The notes beneath the pieces are model-generated. The model was not told the origin of the DNA. It made no database searches and worked only from the letters and a program-made list of their open reading frames with translations. From Duganella radicis (GTDB lineage Bacteria > Pseudomonadota > Gammaproteobacteria > Burkholderiales > Burkholderiaceae_D): DNA of 64,000 nucleotides. The stretch spans positions 1 through 64,000 of the forward strand of contig NZ_WNKY01000020.1 of the NCBI RefSeq assembly GCF_009720825.1, read 5' to 3'. Positions 27,964-36,992 of this stretch are shown here, one piece after another. How positions within the stretch are numbered: position 1 is the stretch's first letter; the number at the start of each line of letters is the position of its first letter. The translations under genes were made by a program, and so were the position numbers.

Positions 27964-29779
27964 AGCCCTGCGCTTCGCGTGCAGGGCTTTTTTCAGCGCT
28001 TTGCTCACGATACCAAAGGGCCAGCATGGACAACGCAAACAGCACCGCAAAAGGCGCGGCCGGCAAGCGCCGCCCCGCCGGTACACCGGCATCCTCCGCG
28101 CCGCCGTCCGCCAGCGCCGCCGTTCCCGGCGCCCGCGCTGCGTTCGCAGCATTCCCCGTGATCGGCGCATTCACAGCAATCGCCGCTGTCCCACTCGCGG
28201 CCCCACCCGCTGCCCCGTTCGTCGGCCCACCCGCCGCCCACCCCGCCGCCTTGATCGCTGGCGCCGAGCGCGCGGCGTATAACGCGGTGGCTTCGTGGCG
28301 CAGCGCGCGTTGCCAGGCCGGCCAGTCGTTGGCGGCGTAGATGTACTCCGCTCCCGGCGCCTCCATGCCCTTCGCGCTGAACTTGATCCATCCCGCCTTC
28401 CGTGGCCAGAACGCCGCGCACACGCCATCCGCCTTGTCCGCGCGCGTCTGCAAAGCCATCATTCCATCGCCTGCGGCCGTCAGCGCCACGCCAGCCTTCA
28501 CGCCCTGCGCGCATACCTCGCTGCGCAATCCCGGCACGGGCATCGGGTCGTTCAACTGCCAAACGGTTTTCCGCACGCTATCCAGCGCAATCCTGTCCAT
28601 CGCCGATTGCCACCACAACGCCAGCGACTGCGGTGCGCTGATCGCATGTTTGTGCCAATCCGTCACACCAAGCCACACCACGCGCCCCTTGCCGACAGCA
28701 CGGCTCCACATCCACGGCTGCTGCTTGCCATCGCGCGCCAGCACCGACCAAGGATCGGCCGCATTCTCCGCCGGATTCAATCCCGCCGGCGACATGGCCA
28801 GCGCGCCAAACTGACGCACATCCTCTTTCTCCGTGGTCGGCGACTGCGGATGCAGCATCAAACCAAAATCCCGCTGCCACACGCCGACATCCGCAGCATT
28901 CCCGCCCAACACCACCAGCGGCACGCCCTGCCCCACCTGCGCCAGCAAACTCCCTCGCGCCGAAGGGCTCAGATGCTCAACATACGCCGCATCGACAAAC
29001 ATCGCATTCGGCGCAGTGAGCGGCGCACGCGCGGTCTCGCTGCGTGTGATGGCTTTGCCGAGCGTGACATTCCAGTCCAATATCGCGCCGCCGTCCGACA
29101 ACAACTGATTCAACGTGCGCGCATCGAACGACGGTGCATCGAAGCGGCCCTGTATTTGCAAGGACACCGGCTCATGCACCTGCAAGGGAACCGGCCCTTG
29201 TGCGATAGTCTTGCCGGCGGCATCCAGCATGCGCGCTTGAAGCACCATGTTCTCCACCACCGGCGGCAGCCACTGCACCGCCGCCTGCGCCGACGAAGAC
29301 GGACCGGAATCCGCCAGCACTTGCTTATTCTCGGCCAGCAGTTGCAAGCGCCATCCAGCCTGCGCTGGCGAACGGCGCACCGACAATGTGAAAATACGGC
29401 CCAGCGAAATCGAACGTGGGAAGTCGAGCCACAGCAAGTCGGCAGGCGCAGGCTTCCATTGCAGCGGACGCGCAGGCAGATCGCGCCACTCCGCCTCACG
29501 TACACCGTCACCACTCAGCGTGATGGCGCTGGCGGCGGGAATCGCCAGCCGGTCGGCATCGCTGATGCGGCCCGCTTCGGTGTTGACGGCCAGCGGCGCG
29601 GCAGCGGCAGCCGGCATGCGCATGTCGGCCAGCGATACCGCCAGCGCGGCGCCAGCCATGCCGGCCAATGCGGCGTTCAGCCACTGCTTCTTGCGGCCAT
29701 ACAGCGCGGCGCTGATCGCGCCAGCCGCCGCGACGGCCAGCGGTGGCGCTATCGCCGCGAAATCGGTAGCGATGATCAT
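27962..29779 (-). CDS. BatA-operon-type membrane protein, last gene of the TldD/TldE operon
   Basis: The 605-residue protein has two N-terminal helices (residues 8-26 and 33-52), a long extracytoplasmic-looking region and a C-terminal helix (PFAVLFALSMLALWYREQ). I recognise no catalytic motif. A central segment (AMFVDAAYVEHLS, VPLVVLGGNAADVGVWQRD) resembles the amidotransferase-like fold found in large BatA-type membrane proteins. A low-complexity Ala/Gly stretch precedes the last helix. ATG 29779 overlaps the upstream stop by four bases (ATGA). Its last codons form a terminator hairpin for the convergent receptor gene. Confidence 0.6.
   Translation of the reverse strand: MIIATDFAAIAPPLAVAAAGAISAALYGRKKQWLNAALAGMAGAALAVSLADMRMPAAAAAPLAVNTEAGRISDADRLAIPAASAITLSGDGVREAEWRDLPARPLQWKPAPADLLWLDFPRSISLGRIFTLSVRRSPAQAGWRLQLLAENKQVLADSGPSSSAQAAVQWLPPVVENMVLQARMLDAAGKTIAQGPVPLQVHEPVSLQIQGRFDAPSFDARTLNQLLSDGGAILDWNVTLGKAITRSETARAPLTAPNAMFVDAAYVEHLSPSARGSLLAQVGQGVPLVVLGGNAADVGVWQRDFGLMLHPQSPTTEKEDVRQFGALAMSPAGLNPAENAADPWSVLARDGKQQPWMWSRAVGKGRVVWLGVTDWHKHAISAPQSLALWWQSAMDRIALDSVRKTVWQLNDPMPVPGLRSEVCAQGVKAGVALTAAGDGMMALQTRADKADGVCAAFWPRKAGWIKFSAKGMEAPGAEYIYAANDWPAWQRALRHEATALYAARSAPAIKAAGWAAGGPTNGAAGGAASGTAAIAVNAPITGNAANAARAPGTAALADGGAEDAGVPAGRRLPAAPFAVLFALSMLALWYREQSAEKSPAREAQG
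27964..27993 (+). terminator. Second terminator, inside the 3' end of the minus-strand operon
   Basis: AGCCCTGC-(9-base loop)-GCAGGGCT (27964-27971 and 27981-27988) followed by a T run to 27993. The hairpin lies within the last codons of the opposite gene and encodes its C-terminal SPAREAQG. Confidence 0.8.
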
Positions 29780-31911
29780 TTTGCTTGCTCCTTGCCGCTC
29801 CACGCCTTGCTGAACGGCGTCTCCGCCGAAGGACGTGCCTGCAGCAGCACCGGCGCATCGGCCAGCGTGCCACGCAGCCAGGCGCGCAGCTCGGCGCGGC
29901 ATGGCACGCAGCCGTCCTGCACGTCCTGCACCGTGCGCTGGGCGCTGAGCTTTTGTTCCTGGTCGGTGATGCGTGCGCCGATGGTGTCGCGCGCAGCCTT
30001 GCTCCACAATGCCGGCAGGGCGCCGTCTTGCGACAGGGCTTGCACCAGATCGCGCACCTCGGCCGGCACACTGTCGTTGGCCGCGCCCTGTTCGCGCTTG
30101 TAGCTCATGGCGCCGACAATGTCGCCGGTCATGCGCTTTTCTTCTTTCAATGCCGGCGGCGCAAACGCGGTGCGGTGCAGGTAGACGCGTTCGGCGGATT
30201 GCAGTTCCTTGATCGCTTCCAGCGCCTTGTATTCCGGCGGCAGCGCGGTCTTGGGCGAAATGGCACGCAAAGCTTTTTCGGCATCCCACATGGCGGCCAG
30301 TGCGCGGCGCAGGATGGCTTTGGTTTGCGGGTCGAAGATGGTGGCGTTGCCTTCCTGGTCATGGGCGTGACCAAAGGCTTTCATGACGGAGATTTCGCTG
30401 CCCGGACGTTCGGGGGCGCCGCCGCTTTCGTGGTGTTCTTCGTGTTCTTCTTCGCCGAACAGGCTGGATTCTTCGCCGAGGAACTGGCCGTAGCGCAGAC
30501 GCAGTTTGGTCTGGTCGGCGGCGATGGTTTCGCTGCGGTTGCGCAGGGTGGCGGCCGGCATGTCGCGATGGGCTTTCAGGTCAGCGACCAGTTGTTCGGT
30601 GTCGATGATGATCTGGCGTTGGCTGCGCAGGTTTTCCGGTTTGGTCATGGTCGGCAGCGCGGTGGAGTCGAGGCTTTCGGCGTCCGGGCCGGGAAGGCGC
30701 AGGGTGTAGGTTGGCGATTGCGCGATGTGCGGACTTGGGGCGTTGTCGGTGGCGCGCACGAAGAAGTAGAGTTCATCGCCGGGTTCCATGCCGAGTTCCG
30801 CCAGCGTCCACTGTTTTCTCCAGTCGCGTTTTTTGGGATCGGCGGATTGTGGCAGCGGGACTTCCTTGTCGCTGAAGCGGATGTTTTCGCCACTGCCTCG
30901 TGCGAGGGTCATGTGCAGGCTGGCGCGGGTGATGGCGTAATCGTCTTTGGCGCTGACGGAGAGCTGGACGGTTTTGGCGTCTTTCGCCAGCAGGTGGATT
31001 AGTTCATTTGGTTCGGCGATGGTGACTTGTGGCGGCTGGTCTGGTGTGACACGGATGTTGTAGCGGGTGCCGCGGATGCGCCAGAACAGCGAGTCTTCAA
31101 TGCGGAGTTTTGCGCAGTCGGGCGTCACGGGAAGTGTCTGGCCGTCGCCCAGTTCGACCACGGGCTGTGCGCCGCGCGGGTTGTTGATGCACCAGCGGAC
31201 TTCGGAGTACTGCGGGATCTGGATGTCGCGGGCGCCGGTCTCGAAGGCGGCGACACCGGTGTATGCGGGCGGTGTCACGCGCAGGTGGACTTCGCCGTCG
31301 ACGATGGGCTTGTTGGCTTGCATGGCTTGCGGTGGCGCGGCGGGAGCGGTTTGCTTGCCGTGCCATGCGGCGGCACTGCCGGCGGCCAGCAAGCTGAGAA
31401 CGAGCGGCAGGATGGCGAAGCGGGTGCGCTTGCGGGCGATGGATTTGTAGTCGTCGGCTGTGAGTATGTCGGCCAGGCGGGCTTGCAGGCGTTGTTGCTG
31501 GAGTTTTGCGATGGATGTTCGGGCTTCTTCGGCCAGCAGGGTGCTGCTGTCCTCGAGTTGCGGGATGGCTTCGTTCAGCCAGGACGGCCATTGCTGGTTG
31601 ATGCGGTGGCGCCAGCGCGCGGCGTCTACAGCGATCCAGACGAGACAAAGCGCCGTTGCGGCCAGCGCGAATAGCCATGCGGCGGTTGGCGCGGTGGCCC
31701 CGGCTGCGGCCGCGCCGCCGGCGGTAGCCGCGGCGCTGGCGGCGATGGGCGCAGCGGCGGCTGTGGTGGTGGCGGTCGTCGTCGCGGTGGCGGGGTGCAG
31801 GGCGATGGCGGCGATGGCCAGTGGCGCGAGGATGGCCAGCCATTGCGGCGCCCGGCGGCGCAGGATGGCGGTCCAGAGGCGGCTGCGCAGGTGGTCAGTG
31901 GCGCCGGGCAT
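29776..31911 (-). CDS. Large membrane protein, DUF4175-like
   Basis: The 711-residue protein has three N-terminal helices (near residues 22-42, 80-105 and 165-182) with an Ala/Thr-rich low-complexity stretch between the first two, then a long extracytoplasmic region rich in charged helices (LRSQRQIIIDTEQLVADLKA). A His/Glu-rich segment (FGEEEHEEHHESGG, near residue 490) could bind metal. The general layout recalls DUF4175 proteins, but I am not certain. ATG 31911 lies 17 bases inside the upstream gene. It is the ninth gene of the operon, between two other BatA-type membrane proteins. Confidence 0.55.
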   Translation of the reverse strand: MPGATDHLRSRLWTAILRRRAPQWLAILAPLAIAAIALHPATATTTATTTAAAAPIAASAAATAGGAAAAGATAPTAAWLFALAATALCLVWIAVDAARWRHRINQQWPSWLNEAIPQLEDSSTLLAEEARTSIAKLQQQRLQARLADILTADDYKSIARKRTRFAILPLVLSLLAAGSAAAWHGKQTAPAAPPQAMQANKPIVDGEVHLRVTPPAYTGVAAFETGARDIQIPQYSEVRWCINNPRGAQPVVELGDGQTLPVTPDCAKLRIEDSLFWRIRGTRYNIRVTPDQPPQVTIAEPNELIHLLAKDAKTVQLSVSAKDDYAITRASLHMTLARGSGENIRFSDKEVPLPQSADPKKRDWRKQWTLAELGMEPGDELYFFVRATDNAPSPHIAQSPTYTLRLPGPDAESLDSTALPTMTKPENLRSQRQIIIDTEQLVADLKAHRDMPAATLRNRSETIAADQTKLRLRYGQFLGEESSLFGEEEHEEHHESGGAPERPGSEISVMKAFGHAHDQEGNATIFDPQTKAILRRALAAMWDAEKALRAISPKTALPPEYKALEAIKELQSAERVYLHRTAFAPPALKEEKRMTGDIVGAMSYKREQGAANDSVPAEVRDLVQALSQDGALPALWSKAARDTIGARITDQEQKLSAQRTVQDVQDGCVPCRAELRAWLRGTLADAPVLLQARPSAETPFSKAWSGKEQAK

Positions 31912-33085
31912 GGGTGAGTATCCGTTCGATCATGAAGAGGGCCAGCAGAGCCAGGGCGAGCCAGCTAGCAGGCTTGGCGTCACCGATGGCGGGCAGCGAG
32001 TTGCGTGCAGCGGTGAAGGTTTGCGATGGCGTTGGGTAGGCTGGCGCGGGCGCAGCGGCCAGCAGTTGCCAGGCTTCATACAGCGCGCGGGCAGTGTCGG
32101 CGTCGCGCGGCGGGAAGGCCTCCGAAGTCCACAGGCGGCCGCGTGGCGAGTCGGCGTATTTCAGCGTGATGCCGTTGATCGTCAGAGAGGCAGCGTTGGC
32201 CAACTCGGGGAAGGTGGCCGGCAGCGGCGAGGCGGCAGCGGCCGATGGCGCGGTGGCCGATTGCGCTGTGGCCGATTGCGCTGTGGCCGATTGCGCTGTG
32301 GCCGATTGCGCGGTGACCGATTGCGCGGTGACCGATTGCGCGGTGGCCGGCGCAGTGGCGATCCACCAGTGAGGAGCGCGCAAACTGTCGGGCGGCGCGG
32401 TGTTTGGCGTGTCCCAGACAATCAGCGTGGCCTTGGCATCCGGTTCAGGGACGAGCACATAGTGGGCGACGCCTTCGCCGGCGCTGCCGAAGGCGGCAAA
32501 CAGGGAGCGCCATGCGGCGGCGCGCGTGTCCGGTACCGCCAGTGCAACGCGACGTTCGATCGGCGCGGCCGACGGCGTACTTGCAGAAAGTGGAACGGCT
32601 TGCGTTCGCAGTTCCAGGTGGTGGTTATATTGCGGCAGTCGGGCCGGCATGGCGAGTTGGTTGGCGCGAGCGATGATCAGAAGGCGAGCGTCGGCGCGCC
32701 AATCGCGTTCGTTGGCGCGCAGCCATTGCAGAGCGTTGGGCGGCAATCCCACACGAGAGGCGGCGCTAAAGCCGGCGGCGGCGATTTCTTTTTCTGCCCA
32801 CGATTTGTCTACGCCAGCATCGACCAACACAGTATCGCCGCGCCACGGGAAGATGGTCGCGGCCAGCCAGGCGATCAACGCCACCAGCATCAGGCAGCGC
32901 ACCACCAGCAGCACTTTGTCGCGCCATTGCCAGATGCGCAGTTGCTCCGGTGGCGCGGATGGCAGGAAGTGCGCGGTGGCCAGCAGTTCGGCCTTGATGC
33001 GCTGACGCTTCTGGCGATGCCACCACACCGGCAGCAACAGCACCGGCAGCGCCAGCCACCACAAAGGATAGGAACTCAAGATCAT
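31895..33085 (-). CDS. BatA-like membrane protein with N-terminal aerotolerance-type helix pair
   Basis: The 396-residue protein opens with two helices (PLWWLALPVLLLPVWW; VLLVVRCLMLVALIAWLAAT) in the spacing of the BatA N-terminal domain, and it ends with a third (ASWLALALLALFMIERIL). The middle does not show an obvious MIDAS site for a von Willebrand factor A domain, so it is the truncated BatA-like form common in MoxR-DUF58 operons. Residues near 250-280 are six copies of a TAQS-containing pentapeptide encoded by a 15-bp tandem repeat. The start overlaps the DUF58 stop (ATGA). Confidence 0.65.
   Translation of the reverse strand: MILSSYPLWWLALPVLLLPVWWHRQKRQRIKAELLATAHFLPSAPPEQLRIWQWRDKVLLVVRCLMLVALIAWLAATIFPWRGDTVLVDAGVDKSWAEKEIAAAGFSAASRVGLPPNALQWLRANERDWRADARLLIIARANQLAMPARLPQYNHHLELRTQAVPLSASTPSAAPIERRVALAVPDTRAAAWRSLFAAFGSAGEGVAHYVLVPEPDAKATLIVWDTPNTAPPDSLRAPHWWIATAPATAQSVTAQSVTAQSATAQSATAQSATAQSATAPSAAAASPLPATFPELANAASLTINGITLKYADSPRGRLWTSEAFPPRDADTARALYEAWQLLAAAPAPAYPTPSQTFTAARNSLPAIGDAKPASWLALALLALFMIERILTHARRH
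32250..32349 (-). repeat. 15-bp tandem repeat inside the BatA-like gene
   Basis: Six full units of the form GCKGTGRCCGATTGC follow each other at 32250, 32265, 32280, 32295, 32310 and 32325, then a partial unit. In the coding sense each gives a TAQS(V/A) pentapeptide. Unit length is a multiple of three, so copy-number change keeps the frame. Confidence 0.9.
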
Positions 33086-34011
33086 TTAGCCCGCGCTCCC
33101 GCAAGCTGCAACCAGCTGCGCAATACGCCATGCAAGGGCTGCTCGATGCGCGCCTCGTAGTGGACGATGTTGTGTTGACGGCAGTTGCCCGCCACGCCAT
33201 CGAAGTGCGCACGGCTTTGCTGTTTGTAGGATTCGCGGTCGGCATTGCTCATGCGGTGCAAGCCATCGCTCTGCTCCGGGTCGCGATATCCGGCGCCGGA
33301 TTTGAACGAGGCGTCGACTTCGGCCTGCGTGCGCAGGGTCAGTAGCCGCACGTCGTGGCGCATGTTGCGCAGGCGGAGCAAGGCTTCGCTCAGCGGCGAT
33401 GGCCAGTCGAGAAAGTCGCTGGCAGCGAAGATCATGCTGGGCGAGCGGGCGAAGTGCAGGCTGGCGCGCAGCGTTTCGGCAGATGGCAGGCTGCCTTCTG
33501 GTTCGGCCTTGTTCAGCGCGGCCAGTACGCGCTGTAGTTGGCGCGGTCCGCGCGCGGCAGGCATGAATTCCACTTTGCCGCCGGTGCAGATCACAAGGCC
33601 GAAGGCGTCGCCCTGGCGTTGGGCGATGGCGGCCACGCAGGCCAGCACGGTGCGCGCGAACCAGAGTTTGTCGATGCCGTTGATGTCGCGGCTTGGCTCC
33701 GCCATCGAGGCGGTGGCGTCCAGCCAGAGCCAGACGGCCACGTGGCTGTCGCGCTCCGCTTCGCGCACAAAGTAGCGGTCGGCGCGGGCCAGCAGCTTCC
33801 AGTCCACGCGGCGCCATTCGTCGCCGGGGGCGTAGGCACGGTATTCGGAGAACTCGACACCGGCGCCGCGCTCCCGGCCAGCGTGGATGCCATGACCCGG
33901 ACCCGCCAGCACGTGACGGATCACCAGGTCCATATCCTTGGTCTGGGCCATCATGGCGGTCATGGCGCCGGCCGATGCCGGGCCGGCGGCCGGCTTCGTG
34001 GATGAGAGCAT
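33082..34011 (-). CDS. DUF58-family protein, MoxR partner
   Basis: The 309-residue protein has the DUF58 signature: AGRERGAGVEFSEYRAYAPG, then GDEWRRVDWKLLARADRYFV. A von Willebrand-like part with VWLWLDATASM (a DxTxS-type metal site) follows. Such proteins are partners of MoxR ATPases, probably presenting substrates or membrane partners to the chaperone. It starts four bases after the moxR stop and overlaps the next gene by four. No membrane helix is seen. Confidence 0.85.
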   Translation of the reverse strand: MLSSTKPAAGPASAGAMTAMMAQTKDMDLVIRHVLAGPGHGIHAGRERGAGVEFSEYRAYAPGDEWRRVDWKLLARADRYFVREAERDSHVAVWLWLDATASMAEPSRDINGIDKLWFARTVLACVAAIAQRQGDAFGLVICTGGKVEFMPAARGPRQLQRVLAALNKAEPEGSLPSAETLRASLHFARSPSMIFAASDFLDWPSPLSEALLRLRNMRHDVRLLTLRTQAEVDASFKSGAGYRDPEQSDGLHRMSNADRESYKQQSRAHFDGVAGNCRQHNIVHYEARIEQPLHGVLRSWLQLAGARAK

Positions 34012-34015
34012 GCGC

Positions 34016-35017
34016 TTAGTCCGGGCGGATATGCTCGCGCAGCGCTTGCAGGATGTCGGCGATGGCCACGCCATCCGCTTCCGCTTCGAAGTTGCGCAGC
34101 ACGCGGTGGGCCAGCACTGGCAGCAGCATCTCGCCGATGTCTTCGCGCGTAACGGCAAGGCGGCCTTGCATCAGCGCGCGCGCTTTGGAGGCCAGCACCA
34201 GCGCCTGACCGGCACGCGGCCCCGCGCCCCAACCGATATGTTTCTGCACCGCCGGCACCGTCGTCAGCGACGGACGCGTGGCGCGCACCAGCCGCGTGGC
34301 GTAAGCCACCAGATGGTCGCCAATCTCGATATCACGCACCAGCTGCTGAAGACGCAGCAGCGTGGCGACGTCCATCACCGGCTCGGCGTCTTTCAGGCCC
34401 GCGTGCGTGGTGGCGGACACCATGGCGATCTCCTCCTCCTCGGTCGGATACACCACGTCGATGCGCAACAGGAAGCGGTCCAGCTGCGCCTCCGGCAGCG
34501 GATACGTACCCGCCTGCTCGATCGGATTCTGCGTGGCCAGCACGAAGAACGGCTTGGGCAGCTTGTGCGTCTGGCCGGCGAAGGTCACCGAGCGCTCCTG
34601 CATCGCCTCCAGCAGCGCCGATTGCGTCTTCGGCGGCGCGCGGTTGATCTCGTCCGCCAGCAGCACCTGGGTGAACACCGGCCCTTGCTGGAAGCGGAAC
34701 TCGCGCTTGCGCGTCGCATGGTCCTCTTCCAGGATCTCGGTGCCGACGATATCGGACGGCATCAGATCCGGTGTGAACTGCACGCGATGGAAATCCAGCT
34801 CCGTCGCCTGCGACAAGGATTTCACCAGCAGCGTCTTGCCCAGGCCCGGCACGCCCTCCACCAGCGCATGGCCGCCGGCCAGCAGGCAAATGATCAGCGA
34901 ATCGATCACGTTCTCCTGGCCGATAATCACGCGCCCCATGCTGGTCTTGAGCGCTTTCACCTTGGCGGTCAAGTCGCCTATCTCTTTTTCGCTCCAGGCG
35001 ATTGCACCATCAGCCAT
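34016..35017 (-). CDS. MoxR-family AAA+ ATPase
   Basis: The 333-residue protein has Walker A EGVPGLGKT (near residue 50), Walker B VLLADEINRAPPKTQSALLE, and sensor 1 FVLATQNPIEQAGTYPLPEAQLDRF. These are the hallmarks of MoxR chaperone-like ATPases, which work with DUF58 and von Willebrand-domain proteins in maturation of envelope or metal-containing complexes. ATG 35017 is chosen, two bases after the DUF4159 stop; a longer upstream frame overlaps that gene. It is the sixth gene of the operon, directly between DUF4159 and DUF58. Confidence 0.93.
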   Translation of the reverse strand: MADGAIAWSEKEIGDLTAKVKALKTSMGRVIIGQENVIDSLIICLLAGGHALVEGVPGLGKTLLVKSLSQATELDFHRVQFTPDLMPSDIVGTEILEEDHATRKREFRFQQGPVFTQVLLADEINRAPPKTQSALLEAMQERSVTFAGQTHKLPKPFFVLATQNPIEQAGTYPLPEAQLDRFLLRIDVVYPTEEEEIAMVSATTHAGLKDAEPVMDVATLLRLQQLVRDIEIGDHLVAYATRLVRATRPSLTTVPAVQKHIGWGAGPRAGQALVLASKARALMQGRLAVTREDIGEMLLPVLAHRVLRNFEAEADGVAIADILQALREHIRPD

Positions 35018-35019
35018 TC

Positions 35020-35643
35020 CTAAGCTCCCAACGCATATTGAATGATATTGACCGCAAAGCGGGTATTGTCGATCGCGAGAAAACGCTTGTTGCGGAAGTC
35101 GTAGTCCCACTCGCAGCCGTAGTCCTTGTTGCTGTACAAAAGCCGCACGCGCCCGCCGACCTCGATCGCCTTCAGGTAGTCATGCACCAGATCGTCGCCC
35201 CAGCCGTTCAGCTCCACGGCGGTATTCGGCGGGCCGTCTTCAAACTTGAAGAAGCTCGAATAGATCGGATGATTGTTGGGGATCTTGTGCAGCGCCTTCG
35301 GCCCGAAGATGCGGGCGATTTCAGCCTCGAACGATTTCGCGAACAGCCCGTCGATGTCGTGGTTGCAGTCGTCCACGAACAGGAAGCCGCCGCCCTTGAT
35401 GTAGCGCTCCAGATTCTTGCGCTCGGCCGCCGTGAACTGCACCAGCTTGTGGCCGGCGAAATAGCAGAACGGCGCCTCCAGCATCTTGGGGTCGGACAGC
35501 GCGACGATGCGTTCAACGGGATCGACCCGCAAGGTCGTGTACTCGACCAGCGAATTGAGCACGTTGCTGGGCATGCGGACATCCACATCCCAGTCGCCCG
35601 ACTCGTAAGTCAGGCGCGTGAAATAGAAATCGTACGAGGCCAC
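35020..35643 (-). CDS. DUF4159-family protein
   Basis: The 207-residue protein has the DUF4159 pattern: FTRLTYESGDWDVD, then CYFAGHKLVQFTAAERKNLE, IKGGGFLFVDDCNHD and LYSNKDYGCEWDYD. The fold is amidotransferase-like, and the family often accompanies MoxR/DUF58/BatA genes. In many relatives it is fused to a membrane BatA protein; here it is separate and has no signal peptide. Its position between tldE and moxR ties the peptidase half of the operon to the chaperone half. Confidence 0.8.
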   Translation of the reverse strand: MASYDFYFTRLTYESGDWDVDVRMPSNVLNSLVEYTTLRVDPVERIVALSDPKMLEAPFCYFAGHKLVQFTAAERKNLERYIKGGGFLFVDDCNHDIDGLFAKSFEAEIARIFGPKALHKIPNNHPIYSSFFKFEDGPPNTAVELNGWGDDLVHDYLKAIEVGGRVRLLYSNKDYGCEWDYDFRNKRFLAIDNTRFAVNIIQYALGA

Positions 35644-35651
35644 GGCAACCC

Positions 35652-36989
35652 TTATACCGCGTCCGACAGGGACGTGAAGTTAAAGTCGCGCACCTTCATC
35701 GGCGGAATCAGCATCTGGTAGCGCACTTCGTCGCCGCCGATCACCACCGGCTTGCCCAGTTCATCGATGTTGTTCAACATCGTCACCGGGCTTTCATTGA
35801 AGCGGAAGTTCTTGATCGGATGCTTGATCTTGCCGTTCTCGATGTAGAAGGTGCCGTCGCGCGTCAGACCGGTCAGCAGCAGCGATTGCGGATCGACCAG
35901 GCGGATGTACCAGGTACGCGTGACCAGGATGCCTTTCTTGGTCGACGCGATCAGTTCCTCGGTCGACTTGCCGCCGCCGGCCATGATCATATTGCCGTGG
36001 CGGCCCACCGCGCGCTGGCCCTGCTTCTCGGCCCAGTAGCGCGTGTAGTCCAGCGAAGCGACCTTGCCGCCCTTGATCACGTCCGCGCGCTCGCGCGCCA
36101 GCATGGCCTGGTTATCCCAAGGCAGCACCGGCACCTCCGGATTCCACGGATCGGCCCAGATGTTGACCTGCTCGTCGAACAGTTTCTCGCCGAGGCGATT
36201 GCCGCCGCCCTTCTTCGACAGGAAGCTGCGGCCTTCATCGGCCTGGCGCGCATCGAATGCGCCAAACATGCGGCCGATGATTTCCGAGGTCGCCGCCGGT
36301 TCAAGGATGACCGTATAGCGGCCCGGCTCCAGCGCCTTGGCATCCACCGATTTCACCGCTTTCTCGATGGCGATTTCCGAGGCTTCGCGCGCGTCAAACT
36401 TGCGCGCATCGTTGGCGGAGCGCGTCACCCAGCCGGACCCGCGTCCATCCTCGGTGCGGGTGGTGACGGTGAAGCCGAGATTACTCAACGTCTGGTAGCC
36501 GAACACGCCGTTCGAGTTGGCGACGGTTTCAAAGCCGGTGGTGTCGCTGAAGAAGCCGGCCGCGATCAGGCCCTGCTTCTTCGCCGCGTTGATGCTGGCC
36601 GCCGCCACTTCGGTGCGGTATTCAGGATCGATGGCGGCAGTGGCCTCGCTAAAGGTGGCGGAAGGCTTGTACTCCTGCTTTTTGATCGCCGGCTGGAACT
36701 CGGGATTCTCCGGCGCCAAGCGCGCCACATCCTCCGCGCGGCGCACCACTTTTTCCAGTGATTTGTCGTCGAACTCATTGATCGAGGCCGTGCCCTGCTT
36801 TTTGCCGAAAGCGACGCTCACGGTCAGTTGCGTGTTTTCGATCAGGCCCGCCGTCGATACCGCATTGCGCGCATAGCGGATATTGCCATTGCGGTTGCCG
36901 CTGATCTGCACGCGGCACTCGTCCGCCTTCGACAGCGACATCACCTTGTCGCAGATACGCTTTGCTTCATCCTGCGTCAGCATCTTCAT
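35652..36989 (-). CDS. TldE/PmbA-family protein, second copy
   Basis: The 445-residue protein matches the TldE (PmbA) subunit, which pairs with TldD to form a peptidase that unfolds and cuts peptides: NGNIRYARNAVSTAGLIENT, DEGRSFLSKKGGGNRLGEKL and LLTGLTRDGTFYIENGKIKH. It lacks the HExxxH metal motif, as TldE should. It has no signal peptide, whereas its TldD neighbour has a twin-arginine one. It is a close paralogue of the gene at 38633-39970. It starts three bases after the tldD stop. Confidence 0.88.
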   Translation of the reverse strand: MKMLTQDEAKRICDKVMSLSKADECRVQISGNRNGNIRYARNAVSTAGLIENTQLTVSVAFGKKQGTASINEFDDKSLEKVVRRAEDVARLAPENPEFQPAIKKQEYKPSATFSEATAAIDPEYRTEVAAASINAAKKQGLIAAGFFSDTTGFETVANSNGVFGYQTLSNLGFTVTTRTEDGRGSGWVTRSANDARKFDAREASEIAIEKAVKSVDAKALEPGRYTVILEPAATSEIIGRMFGAFDARQADEGRSFLSKKGGGNRLGEKLFDEQVNIWADPWNPEVPVLPWDNQAMLARERADVIKGGKVASLDYTRYWAEKQGQRAVGRHGNMIMAGGGKSTEELIASTKKGILVTRTWYIRLVDPQSLLLTGLTRDGTFYIENGKIKHPIKNFRFNESPVTMLNNIDELGKPVVIGGDEVRYQMLIPPMKVRDFNFTSLSDAV

Positions 36990-36992
36990 GGT

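Noticed and set aside
32250..32349. CRISPR or noncoding repeat
   Set aside because: The 15-bp units follow each other without spacers and stay in frame inside a supported gene.
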